Source: JAJDNS01 sp963578825 (GTDB lineage: Bacteria; Acidobacteriota; Vicinamibacteria; Fen-336). From it: a DNA stretch of 64,000 bases. A program made the position numbers and the translations under genes. The notes under the pieces were generated by a model. That model was not told the origin of the DNA. It searched no databases and saw only the letters and a list, made by a program, of their open reading frames with translations. The DNA is taken from NCBI GenBank assembly GCA_963578825.1, contig CAUZDW010000002.1, positions 112,421 to 176,420 on the forward strand, written 5' to 3'. Within the stretch, counting starts at the first letter, position 1, and each line of letters starts with the position of its first letter. This document shows positions 46,501 to 54,409 of the stretch, in pieces.

Positions 46501-47522
46501 AGGGTCGGCTGGTCTCGTACGACATCCGGCCCCGCGGCCGGCGCCTGTCGCTGCGCTATCCCGAAGGCCTCCGGAGCCTGCTCGATGCCGAGCTGCGCTT
46601 GTTCGGCGATGCGGACGAGCAATGGATCACAGGCACGATCGATGTCCGCCAGGCGCTCTACAGCCGTCGCTACGACATAGCGTCCGAGCTGCTGGCCGCC
46701 GGGCGGACGCTTGGGACGGTGGCTCCCAACTTGCTCGACGAGGGTGCCCGCCTCGACCTCGAGATCCGGGCCCCGGGCACTGTCCGCATCGACAACAACC
46801 TTGCCACCCTCGCGGCGAGGGCCGATCTTCTTCTCCAGGGCACCAGCAGTGCCCCGGTGGTCACGGGGCGGGCGGAGATCGAGAGCGGACAGCTCTACTT
46901 CCAGGGACGGACCTACATCATCCAACGGGGCACCCTCGACTTCGTCAACCCGAAGAAGCTCGACCCGCTCTTCGACATCGAGGCGGACACGCTGATCCGT
47001 TCCTACCGGGTGACCCTGCGAGCCAGCGGGACGCTGGAGCGCGTCACCCCGACGCTGACTTCGGACCCCCCGCTCTCGTCGCTGCAGATCCTCGCGCTGC
47101 TCGCAGGTCAGGATGAGAGCGCCGTCGCGAACCTCACTCAGAGCCAGGCGCAGGCCAACCAGGCACAGCTCGCGGCCGCGGGCGCGGCGACGCTGGCCGC
47201 GGGGCGGCTCTCCGAGTCGGTGGGGCTGGAGCGCGAGGCAGAACGGCTGTTCGGCCTGAACCGCTTTTCGATCGACCCCTCTCTGCTGCGGGGGGCGGGA
47301 TCCACTCCGACCGCTCGGGTCACCGTCGGCAAACGGCTGTCGCCGGACCTGAACGTGCTGTACTCGCAGGATCTGCGGGGGACCGAGGAGCGCATCCTGG
47401 CGGTGGAGTACAACCTCTCCGACCGCCTCTCGCTGCGGCTCACCCGTACCGATCCCGGCACCGCCAAGACCGGCGTCGAGCGCGGGTGGGGCTTCGATCT
47501 GAGGATCCGGAAATCCTACTGA
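43593..47522 (+). CDS. tamB: TamB-like translocation/assembly protein
   Basis: 1309 residues from GTG 43593. A single N-terminal signal-anchor helix (LFVVVLVLAIATGYAAW) precedes a long beta-rich body of the AsmA/TamB (DUF490) type. Late region landmarks are TSSAPVVTGRAEIESGQLYF and GTLDFVNPKKLDPLFDIEAD, then LASLLAGQDESAV-type TamB C-terminal sequence. TamB spans the periplasm, forming a hydrophobic groove for lipid or beta-barrel traffic, and works with an Omp85 protein. It overlaps the next gene, an Omp85 protein, by one base. Confidence 0.92.
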   Translation: MLRRRTLFVVVLVLAIATGYAAWRAPEWGARLVEHSLEGYFHRPVRVEALRFTAFPFEVEVRGLRVDGARADAPPFLEVPSARVRPSLAPLRGNRLVLSRVRVEGLQLRVNAFPNPPEGPGGDDIPKLGGDGGGRGLRLSIERLVIVGGEFILNHERVPLDLDLPNFQGRLAGRPEGGVAGHVSFGPGALQFSDAPRMPIGIEVDLVIHRGLLRVLGGRITGERTNLAGRGRLRLSGRPQGQFSLEGPIDLALLERHILRSGLGLSGSVTWNGLLSVDGSRLRIEGRARGTGGTFRGSPLPSFAAWLSYDGTSGLVMRDVEAEVLGGSASLALDVPPMKTGRPIHVRGTVHEVDGAGALEMLFGWGDLGVGTAASGEVDVTWPRGRNRMVSGHLAVDLEERDDGRKPLLGRFEWSAANGVQMLDRVELRTAEMRGDIAGRIDADGGAELTIDAETTDLVATDELLTRVRRALGNPEAHPVGLLGSGSFRGHWGGSTSVPILGGRFTGEDIRFVGVDWGRAEWAGTFDSGLQSIESRSLEVRKGDAEIWWDGTTEIGWFGLRDALSGEARISRWPVEDIATFLERDIDATGTLSGDARVRGRRSALAGDARVTLRGGRFYGVPYARAAITARWHGTAAEVTSGELTLGGGTTSFRGTLSDDGVLDGSAQMTGVDAAVFLPRPVPDVAFAGRLDGRLVLQGTLARPRVRASLSSPRLFLGYEGICALEASVVGAGDGTLSIDGTCHSGRVDLAVTGSARTLPPYDVALQLNARDTSIDPFLRAVEPALPSTIGLVASGQMQITGPLARPVELRAEASVSDLRLLLPDYPIRSRGPVRLGLEGGRLRLADFQLAGEGTDLAVTGSVDLLGDGPLSVSAKGQADLRALSVVTRRLRGTGAARLVVEVTGTRSSPRVQGTLDLDGAGLRVRGFPHGVEDLTGTVRFTEAVAELESVSGSFAGGQLSIDGQAAYSEGRLVSYDIRPRGRRLSLRYPEGLRSLLDAELRLFGDADEQWITGTIDVRQALYSRRYDIASELLAAGRTLGTVAPNLLDEGARLDLEIRAPGTVRIDNNLATLAARADLLLQGTSSAPVVTGRAEIESGQLYFQGRTYIIQRGTLDFVNPKKLDPLFDIEADTLIRSYRVTLRASGTLERVTPTLTSDPPLSSLQILALLAGQDESAVANLTQSQAQANQAQLAAAGAATLAAGRLSESVGLEREAERLFGLNRFSIDPSLLRGAGSTPTARVTVGKRLSPDLNVLYSQDLRGTEERILAVEYNLSDRLSLRLTRTDPGTAKTGVERGWGFDLRIRKSY

Positions 47523-50197
47523 TGCACGCCGTGATGCTCCTCGCTGCCGCTCTCGGTGCCCTCGGCGGCGCCGCCCCCTCCGAGGGGGCGGACCTCGTGA
47601 GCCAGGTCCACCTCGAGGCTCCCGACCCGGAGGGCCTCGAGCGTTTCGTGGAGGTCGAGGCGGGTCGGCCACTCGACCCGGAGGCCACGCGCCGCACCGT
47701 CGAGCTGATCTACGCCACAGGCCGGTTCGAGGACGTGCGGGTCGAGGTCGAGAGCGATGGCAACGGTGGGGTGAGAGTCGTCATTCGCGCCCTCCAGGCG
47801 CCCCTCCTCGTTGACGCACGGGTCGAAGGGGACCGTGTGCTGAGCGCCAGGACCCTGCGCCGCATCACCCGGCTCCGCAGGGGCGAGCCCCTCTGGGAGT
47901 CCAGGCGCGAGCGGGCAGGGCGCGACGCCGGTCTCGCCCTCAAGCAGCGGGGCTATCTCGAGGCGCTGGTCGAGGTGGCCGCGGAGAGGGTGCCGGGCGG
48001 CGCCGACGCCGTCTTCCGTGTGCGCTCGGGTCCTCTCGTCCGGGTTGGGTCGGCCTCGGTGTCCGGAGCGCCCAGCATCCTCCTCGACGATCTCATCCGA
48101 CCGCGCCCGGGGGGGACTTATCGGCGAGACCGCGCCATCAAGGCCAAGGAGTCCATGCGCCAGCGCCTCGCCCGGGCCGACTACTGGCGGGCGAGCGTGG
48201 AGGTTCGGAAGGAGTACGCCCCGGGACCCGCGCGGATGGGGCTCGTCTTCCAGGTCACGGCGGGAGGGCCGATGGACGTCGAGATCCGAGGCGCCACAAT
48301 TCCGAAGGGACTCCTGGGCGACGTCCGGGGCCTGCTTCGGGAGGGCGGCATCGGGCGCGACGTCCTGGAGGCCGGAGCGGAGCGCATCGAGTCGCATCTG
48401 CGGCGGCTGGGGCACAGGGAAGCGAGCGTGCGGCCCCTGATCGAGCCGCGTGGGAAGAAGACGGAGCGCGAGTCGGTGGTGTTCGACGCCGAGCCAGGGC
48501 CGCAGTCCCTCGTCGCATCGGTTGCACTCGAGGGTGCGGACGCCGCGCTCCTGTCCGATCTCCGGACCGTGCCCGGAGACCCGATCGAGGATTCCGCCCT
48601 CGGAGAGGACACGCAGACGCTGACGCGCCGGCTCGAGGACCTGGGGCACTTCGAGGCCTCGGTCGATGTGGATGTGGCGGAAGGAGGAGGAGTTCTGCCC
48701 GTCGCCTTTCTCGCCCGCCCCGGGCCCGAAGCGACCGTCGTCGAGCTCGAGCTCGAGGGTCCACCCCTTCCTCCCTCCCGGGAGAACGAGGATCTGCAGG
48801 AGCTCGCGGTCCGGCCGGGTCGTCCCTACCGCCTGCGCGACGTGGCGGCAAGCCGCGAGGCGCTCCTCTCCTCCTGGCGTCGGGCCGGCTTTCTCGACGT
48901 GACAGTCGAGCCGCTGAGCGAGTTCTCGGACGATCGAACCAAGGTGCGTGTGCGGTTCCTCATCGCACCCGGGCCCCGCACCATCGTCCAGAGCGTCGTA
49001 CTCGCCGGGCTCCGCCAGACGCGGGAGGTGACCGTGGGCCGCGAGCTCGACCTCCATCCCGGGGAGTTCTTCTCCTTCGAGCGCGTTCTCGAGAGTCAGC
49101 GCCGCCTCCTGAGCCTCGGCATCTTCGAGAGGGTCACCATCAGCGAGCTCGATCCGTCGAACAAGGAGCAGCGGGACGTGGTCGTCAGGGTGCAGGAAGC
49201 ACCGCGAACGACGGTCTCCTATGGAATCGGTTACTCGGAGCAGGATCTGCTGCGAGGCAGTGTGGAGCTCACCCGCCGCAACCTGAATGGGCTCGGGCGG
49301 ACCGCTTCGATCTTCGCCCGGGGCAGCTTCCGGGGCAGCCGCTTCCTGCTGAACGTGCGAGAGCCGTGGCTGTTCGGCAAGAATCTCGACTCGTTCCTGA
49401 CCGCTTTCTGGGAGGAGGAGGATCGTTCCAGCTTCGACTACAATCGCAAGGGCTTGGTCGTCCAGGCGGGCCAGCAGGTCGACACTCGCACGACGCTCAT
49501 CTACCGGTATCTCTACCAGGACACCAACGTCTTCAACATCGGGGTCCCGGAAGAGGAGATCGACCGACAGTTCCGCACGTACACCGTCTCCGGTCCGGCG
49601 TTCTCCATCGTGTGGGACATGCGGGACGATCCCCTCGAACCTCGTCGCGGGGCGTTCTTCGGGTCGGACATCCAACTCTCCTTCGAGCCCCTCGGGGGCG
49701 TGAGCTACGTGAAGGGTTTCTTCCAGACCGCCAACATCCGGCGTCTGAGCGCCGACCTGGCTCTCGTGCTCTCGGTCCGACTCGGCCTGGCGGCCACCTA
49801 CGGGAAGGACTCGCCCTCGCTCTTGCCGCTGCCCGAGAGGTTCTTCGCCGGTGGCGCCTTCGGTCTGAGGGGCTGGATCGTCGACGGTGTAGGTCCACAG
49901 GTGATCACGCCGGAGGGCGAGCCCTTCGCCACCGGAGGAAACGCTCTCCTGCTGGGAGGCGCAGAGCTGCGCTACGACCTCACGAGGTCCTTCCAGGTCG
50001 CCACTTTCCTGGATATGGGCAACGTGTACCCCGAGGTCGGGAATCTCTCGGTCGCCGACCTGCGCAAGAGCGTGGGTCTCGGGGTGCGCTACCTGACGCC
50101 CATCGGACCCATCCGCCTCGACTACGGCCACAAGATCCACCGTCTCCCGGGAGAGACTCCGGGCCGGCTCCACCTCACCATCGGCTATGCCTTCTAG
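47522..50197 (+). CDS. Omp85-family outer-membrane assembly protein (TamA/BamA-like)
   Basis: 891 residues from ATG 47522, overlapping the tamB stop. Signal peptide MHAVMLLAAALGALGGAAP, then several POTRA-like repeats (for example FVEVEAGRPLDPEATRRTVE, VGRELDLHPGEFFSFERVLE) and a C-terminal beta-barrel (YGIGYSEQDLLRGSVELTRR, NIRRLSADLALVLSVRLGLA) ending GYAF. The L6 loop motif, usually V/IRGF/Y, is GAFGLRGW. The long POTRA array exceeds the three of E. coli TamA, so it could be a TamA- or BamA-like paralogue. Coupling to tamB favours a TamA role. Confidence 0.93.
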   Translation: MHAVMLLAAALGALGGAAPSEGADLVSQVHLEAPDPEGLERFVEVEAGRPLDPEATRRTVELIYATGRFEDVRVEVESDGNGGVRVVIRALQAPLLVDARVEGDRVLSARTLRRITRLRRGEPLWESRRERAGRDAGLALKQRGYLEALVEVAAERVPGGADAVFRVRSGPLVRVGSASVSGAPSILLDDLIRPRPGGTYRRDRAIKAKESMRQRLARADYWRASVEVRKEYAPGPARMGLVFQVTAGGPMDVEIRGATIPKGLLGDVRGLLREGGIGRDVLEAGAERIESHLRRLGHREASVRPLIEPRGKKTERESVVFDAEPGPQSLVASVALEGADAALLSDLRTVPGDPIEDSALGEDTQTLTRRLEDLGHFEASVDVDVAEGGGVLPVAFLARPGPEATVVELELEGPPLPPSRENEDLQELAVRPGRPYRLRDVAASREALLSSWRRAGFLDVTVEPLSEFSDDRTKVRVRFLIAPGPRTIVQSVVLAGLRQTREVTVGRELDLHPGEFFSFERVLESQRRLLSLGIFERVTISELDPSNKEQRDVVVRVQEAPRTTVSYGIGYSEQDLLRGSVELTRRNLNGLGRTASIFARGSFRGSRFLLNVREPWLFGKNLDSFLTAFWEEEDRSSFDYNRKGLVVQAGQQVDTRTTLIYRYLYQDTNVFNIGVPEEEIDRQFRTYTVSGPAFSIVWDMRDDPLEPRRGAFFGSDIQLSFEPLGGVSYVKGFFQTANIRRLSADLALVLSVRLGLAATYGKDSPSLLPLPERFFAGGAFGLRGWIVDGVGPQVITPEGEPFATGGNALLLGGAELRYDLTRSFQVATFLDMGNVYPEVGNLSVADLRKSVGLGVRYLTPIGPIRLDYGHKIHRLPGETPGRLHLTIGYAF

Positions 50198-50789
50198 CCG
50201 GGGTCTCGTCCTGGCGCTCGGTCTCGCCAGCTTCGCTTCAGGTGAGGACGTCTCCCGAATCGCCGAACGCGTCCTCGCCGTCGTGGATGAACGACCGCTG
50301 CTGCTCTCCGAGGTGCGGGCGGTGGAGGCAGTGCGCGGGCTCGCCCGCCGATCGGCCCTCGAGGCCTCGATCGACGAGCGTCTCATGCACCAGGAAGCAT
50401 TGCGATTGCCCCAGGCGGCTGTCTCCCGCGAAGAGGCGGAGGACGCACTCGGGACGCTCCTGGAGACGCGCCCCGAGCTGGCGCTCTGGTCTCAGGCGGA
50501 GCTGCTGCGACTGCTTCGACGCCAGGCGGTCATCTTGCGCTACGTCGAGTTTCGCTTTCGGCCGCAGATCCGGATCACCGAGGAGGCGCTGCGCGCGGCG
50601 TGGAACGAGGAGCTTGGGGGCAAGCCCGACGGCCCCCCATTCGAAGACGCGGTCCCGGCGCTGCGCGCGCGCCTGGAACGCCGCGCTCTCGACGAGCGCA
50701 TCGAGGACTGGGTGAAGGGCCTTCGGGAGCGAGCCGAGGTCCGCTACGTCGAAGGCCCCGGCTCGCCGCCACCCCCGGAGGATCCGTAG
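50187..50789 (+). CDS. SurA N-terminal-like exported protein
   Basis: 200 residues; the ATG lies inside the end of the Omp85 gene (11-nt overlap). A signal peptide (GLVLALGLASFASG) precedes IAERVLAVVDERPLLLSEVR, the typical SurA/PpiD N-terminal chaperone start, then helices (ASIDERLMHQEALRLPQAAV). The parvulin PPIase domain is missing, so it is a chaperone-like domain alone. Its position after tamB-Omp85 suggests delivery of outer-membrane protein clients. The 3' end overlaps the convergent glycosyltransferase by about 46 nt. Confidence 0.8.
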   Translation: MPSSRGLVLALGLASFASGEDVSRIAERVLAVVDERPLLLSEVRAVEAVRGLARRSALEASIDERLMHQEALRLPQAAVSREEAEDALGTLLETRPELALWSQAELLRLLRRQAVILRYVEFRFRPQIRITEEALRAAWNEELGGKPDGPPFEDAVPALRARLERRALDERIEDWVKGLRERAEVRYVEGPGSPPPPEDP

Positions 50790-51499
50790 GCCCCCTTCCA
50801 GGCGAGCATCCGGATCCGGACGAGATCCACGAAGGCGGCGCTCCCCCCGCCCAGGCTCACCCGGGAGGCCTCGTCGTTGCGCCACACGACCGGCACCTCC
50901 GCGATACGCAAGCCCCGTCGTCGAGCGATGTAGAGGGCCTCCACGTCAAAGGAGAACCCGTCGAGTCGTGACGCACCAAAGGCCAGCTCGGCAGCGGGTC
51001 CGGTGAACAGCTTGAAGCCGCACTGCGTGTCCAGAAGGCCCGGGAGGAGAAGCGCCTGCACGAGCCGGTTGAAGAGACGCCCCATGGCCTCCCGGAACAC
51101 GGGCTGGTGAACCTCGATGCGCGCGCCTTCGACGGCCCTGGAGCCGATGGCGACTTGGACGCCCCGGTCGAGCTCGGCCATGAGCTTCGGCAGCTCCTCG
51201 ATGGGTGTGGAGAGATCGGCATCCGTCATGAGCCGCCGCTGTCCCGTCGCTGCGAGCATCCCCCGGCGAACGGCGTGGCCCTTGCCCCGGTTGGGCGTGT
51301 GCCGGAGAAGGACGAGCGCTTCTCCTCCCGCCTCGCGCGCCACGTCGGCCGTGCCGTCCACGGAGCCGTCGTCCACCACGACGATCTCGTGCAGCGGGTA
51401 CGAGTCGGACAGCCACGCACGGAGTCGTGCCAGCGTCTTCGGCAGGCGATCGGCCTCGTTGTACGCAGGGATGACGACGGAGAGCGCGGGTGCCGTCAC
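50744..51499 (-). CDS. GT2 glycosyltransferase (dolichyl-phosphate-glucose/undecaprenyl type)
   Basis: 251 residues from GTG 51499. GT-A fold: LSVVIPAYNEADRLPKTLAR, EIVVVDDGSVDGT, LMTDADLSTPIEELPKL (DxD-like), AIGSRAVEGARIEVHQPVFR and LDTQCGFKLFTGPAAELAFG. No C-terminal transmembrane helices, so it is a soluble or peripheral sugar-to-lipid-carrier transferase. The end is Gly-rich. Upstream is a 209-bp gap with a TAGAAT-like -10 (51615-51610) lacking a good -35, so it may be transcribed apart from the main glycan operon. Confidence 0.9.
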   Translation of the reverse strand: MTAPALSVVIPAYNEADRLPKTLARLRAWLSDSYPLHEIVVVDDGSVDGTADVAREAGGEALVLLRHTPNRGKGHAVRRGMLAATGQRRLMTDADLSTPIEELPKLMAELDRGVQVAIGSRAVEGARIEVHQPVFREAMGRLFNRLVQALLLPGLLDTQCGFKLFTGPAAELAFGASRLDGFSFDVEALYIARRRGLRIAEVPVVWRNDEASRVSLGGGSAAFVDLVRIRMLAWKGAYGSSGGGGEPGPST

Positions 51500-51708
51500 C
51501 GGATCCGCTCCAGGAGCCGATCTACGCCCGGCCCTGGATCCGGTTGCTCCTGGGAAAACGTCACCGAATCGCACTCGTTGCTCACGCTGATCTCATCCTG
51601 AAACACCGCATTCTAAGCCAAACCCGCATCCGGGCCACACCCGGTGACCCGAGCTCGCTTCTCTTCGCCCCGCTCGACGAAGCGCCGCTCACCGCGCGCT
51701 GAGCCGCT

Positions 51709-52461
51709 TCAGGCCCCGGGCCTGCGGGCAAGTGCGACGACGCTCGCTCCGATGGGCATGGAAACGCCGCGGCGTATGAGCGCAGCCTCGAAGAGCATCA
51801 GGTGGCGAAAGGTCCACTCGAGCGGCGCTGGCAGGAAGCCCACATCCGACCCCTGGCGTCCGAGGAGCCGGTCCGCCGTCCTCCGCGCGAGGAGCAACGG
51901 GAACAGGAACGAGTTGCAATACGTCGAGCGCTCGACCTTCAGCCCCTGGGCCTCGAGGAGACGTACGAGCTCGGGGCGCGTGTAGCGGTGACGCGACTGC
52001 ACAGCTTCGTCGTGGGCACCCCAGAGAATCTTGAGCGCCGGGACGCGCACGAACGCCAGGCCACCGGGGCGGACAACGCGCGCCATCTCCCTCAACGCAG
52101 CGTCGTCGTCGGGGACCCAGGCGTGGTAGATCACGTCGAACGAGGTGACTAGGTCGAAGACGTCATCGAGGAAGGGCAGCGCGAGGACTCCGCCGCGGAC
52201 TGCCGCAAGACCTCTTCCTCGACACGCAACGGTCGCTTCCCGGACGAGGTCCAGGCCGACCGGACGGCCGAGGCGCCCGAGATGAAAAGTGTTGCCCCCG
52301 GTGCCGCACCCGGCGTCGAGGATGGTGAGGGGACGCTCCGCAGTCGCCGAGCGAGAGGCCAGCACCGGCTCGAGAATGGCGTGGGCTATCGCGCGCTGGC
52401 CGACGTACCACCACTGGGCCTCCTCGGCCTCGAACATCCGGCGGTACTCGCCCGGCTTCAC
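51709..52461 (-). CDS. class I SAM-dependent methyltransferase
   Basis: 250 residues, ATG 52461 overlapping the epimerase stop (ATGA). Motif I is LTILDAGCGTGGNTFHLGRL, followed by FDLVTSFDVIYHAWVPDDDA and MARVVRPGGLAFVRVPALK. N-terminal EEAQWWYVGQRAIAHAILEP is typical of methyltransferases in glycan and natural-product loci. It probably methylates a sugar or lipid intermediate of this locus; the acceptor is unknown. Confidence 0.88.
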   Translation of the reverse strand: MKPGEYRRMFEAEEAQWWYVGQRAIAHAILEPVLASRSATAERPLTILDAGCGTGGNTFHLGRLGRPVGLDLVREATVACRGRGLAAVRGGVLALPFLDDVFDLVTSFDVIYHAWVPDDDAALREMARVVRPGGLAFVRVPALKILWGAHDEAVQSRHRYTRPELVRLLEAQGLKVERSTYCNSFLFPLLLARRTADRLLGRQGSDVGFLPAPLEWTFRHLMLFEAALIRRGVSMPIGASVVALARRPGA

Positions 52462-53387
52462 AGGCGGGTGGCGTCCGACGTGAAGTAGGCGATGACCCGG
52501 TCGAGGATCTCGTCGAGCTGGACCTGCGGTCGGTAGTCGGTGAGTGCGCGGAGCTTGGAGAGGTCGGGGACGCGGCGCTGCATGTCCTCGAAGCCCTCCT
52601 CGTACGCCTTCTCGTAGGGCACGAGGACGATCTCGCTCTTCGAGCCAGCTCGTGCCTTCACCCGCTTCGCCAGATCGAGGATCGATATTTCTTCGCGATC
52701 GTTTCCCACGTTGAACACCTCACCCACCGCCCGGGGCTCCGTGGCTAGGGCGGCGAGCTGGCCCACTACGTCACCCACGTCGGTGAAGCACCGAGTCTAC
52801 ATCCCGTCGCCATAGACGGTGAGGGGGTGGCCAAGGATCGCCTGCTTCACGAAGTTCGGGATGACCATCCCGTAGCGTCCGGTCTGGCGCGGGCCGGCGG
52901 TGTTGAAGAGACGAACCACCACGACGGGCAGGCGCTTCTCCTTGTGGTAGGCGAGAGCCAGGAACTCATCGATGGCCTTGCTGCACGCGTAGCTCCATCG
53001 CCCCTTGGAGGTCGGCCCCAGCACCAGGTCGCCGTCCTCACGGAACGGGACGGTGTCGGCCTTGCCGTAGACCTCGGAGGTGGATGTGAGCACCACCTTC
53101 TTCCTCTTCTTGTTGGCGAGCGCCAGCACCTTCTCCGTTCCGTGAACATTCGTCTCAATGGTGTTGACCGGGCTCTCGACGATGAGGCGCACGCCTACGG
53201 CAGCGGCGAGGTGGAAGACGACGTCCACGCGGTCCACCAGCTCGGCCAGCACCGGTTCATTGAGGATGTTCTCGATGGAGCCTGTGGAGAGGTTGTCGAT
53301 CACGTAGACTTCGTCTCCTCCCTCGAGAAGCCGCTTCACGAGGTGACTTCCCACGAAGCCCGCGCCGCCGGTGATCAGAGCCTTCAT
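52458..53387 (-). pseudogene. NDP-sugar epimerase/dehydratase with in-frame amber codon
   Basis: ATG 53387 overlaps the NeuB-like stop (ATGA). The frame encodes KALITGGAGFVGSHLVKRLL, STSEVYG, a YACSK active site (YxxxK) and RLFNTAGPRQTGRYGMV. It meets TAG at 52799-52797 after TVYGDGM. The same frame then continues with TRCFTDVGDVVGQLAALATE, EVFNVGNDREEISILDLAKR and a normal C-terminus. The expected residue is Gln (YGDGxQTRCF), so one C-to-T change (CAG to TAG) explains it. TAG is an ordinary stop in dnaN and hslV here, so no code change. Either a recent pseudogene, a suppressed codon or a consensus error. Full length would be 309 residues, resembling UDP-glucuronate decarboxylase-type enzymes. 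Confidence 0.88.
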
Positions 53388-54409
53388 TCGAGCATGTCCT
53401 CCCGTATGGTCTCGTCAGCCTGGATGGGCCGCGCCGCCCGGCGGCCCAGGACCCGGTCCGCCTCTCGCGGGGCGAGGCCGTGGTCGACAGGGGGGTCGGC
53501 GTGCTTGAACGCCAGCATCTCCGCTGTGAGGACGTCACCCCTTCCGACCAGCATCGCCGCCACGATCGAGCGCCCCCGTGAGAGCGGCGTTGGCGTCTGC
53601 GCCTCGCGGCCGAGTGCCGTCTCGCCCCGGGCCCGCTCCGCCTGACGGAGAAGCTCCACCATCTTGTAAAACTCCTCCGGGCTCATCGCCGCCGCCCAGT
53701 CCCGGCCCTTGCGGCTGCGGTCGAGGGTGAGTCGCTTCTCCACGAAGCTGGCGCCATGAGCGGCGGCGAGGGCAGGCGCCAGAAGCGCGAAGGAGGAGCT
53801 TCCGTCGGTGGAGTCCAGAAGACCCACCGGCACCCGGTGACGCTCCCGCCGAGCCGACAGCTCGTCCAGCCTCAGCTCCTCCACCGCCGCAGGAGTCGCC
53901 GGGGGGCACACCAGAAGCGCCACGCTCTCCCCGGCGACGTCGAGAGCCTCCCAGACGAGCCGCTCGGGCGCGGGCCCGATTCCGATGAGGAGCGGCCGGG
54001 CCCCGTCGGCCAGCGCCTTCAGAAGCTCGGGGTGATCCAGGTCTCTCGCGTTGGCCTGGAGTGCGTCGACGCCGGCCTCCCCCGCGATGTCCCGCGAGGC
54101 GACATCGAGGACCTCGGCCACCACGGCAAGACCCGAAGCTCGCGCCGCCTCGAGCACGCGGAGCCACTCCTTCGCCGGTATCTCGACAGCCTCCATCTCC
54201 GCGCGGTCCGGGTGCCGTCGCACCAGAAGCTCGTCGGCCCGGAAGAGCTGGAAGGCGATCGCGTCGGCGCCCGCCTGAAACGCGGCGTCGATCAGGCGCC
54301 GCGCCGTGTCGCCCGAGCCTTCGTGTGCCGCACCGACATGGGCCACTACGAGGCAGGGTTGTCCTTCTCCAATGAGACGCGATCCGAGCCCCAGTGTCGT
54401 CGCCTTCAT
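53384..54409 (-). CDS. NeuB-fold/SAF protein lacking expected catalytic residues
   Basis: 341 residues, ATG 54409 overlapping the previous stop (ATGA). Fold is that of sialic/legionaminic acid synthases: DTARRLIDAAFQAGADAIAF, VVAEVLDVASRDIAGEAGVD, DRSRKGRDWAAAMSPEEFYK, and a C-terminal antifreeze-like SAF domain (RSIVAAMLVGRGDVLTAEML, RVLGRRAARPIQADE). Comparison with meningococcal NeuB (recalled): Glu of AEIG is His24, Lys of VKFQ is Ala52, metal-binding His of SDHT is Ser200 and of EKHF is Arg226. PEP condensation by the known mechanism is therefore improbable. It is probably a pseudoenzyme, regulator, or enzyme of altered chemistry in the glycan locus. Confidence 0.85.
   Translation of the reverse strand: MKATTLGLGSRLIGEGQPCLVVAHVGAAHEGSGDTARRLIDAAFQAGADAIAFQLFRADELLVRRHPDRAEMEAVEIPAKEWLRVLEAARASGLAVVAEVLDVASRDIAGEAGVDALQANARDLDHPELLKALADGARPLLIGIGPAPERLVWEALDVAGESVALLVCPPATPAAVEELRLDELSARRERHRVPVGLLDSTDGSSSFALLAPALAAAHGASFVEKRLTLDRSRKGRDWAAAMSPEEFYKMVELLRQAERARGETALGREAQTPTPLSRGRSIVAAMLVGRGDVLTAEMLAFKHADPPVDHGLAPREADRVLGRRAARPIQADETIREDMLE

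Noticed and set aside
47516..50386. 956-codon minus-strand frame opposite the Omp85 gene
   Set aside because: Antisense shadow; no domain and no promoter.
51490..51702. 70-codon plus-strand frame between the GT2 and methyltransferase genes
   Set aside because: No SD, no recognisable motif and wrong orientation for the locus; kept only as a note.
52797..52799. Reassigned or pyrrolysine-type TAG codon
   Set aside because: TAG ends dnaN, hslV and the Omp85 gene normally, and no pylTSBCD-like gene is seen; single substitution is simpler.
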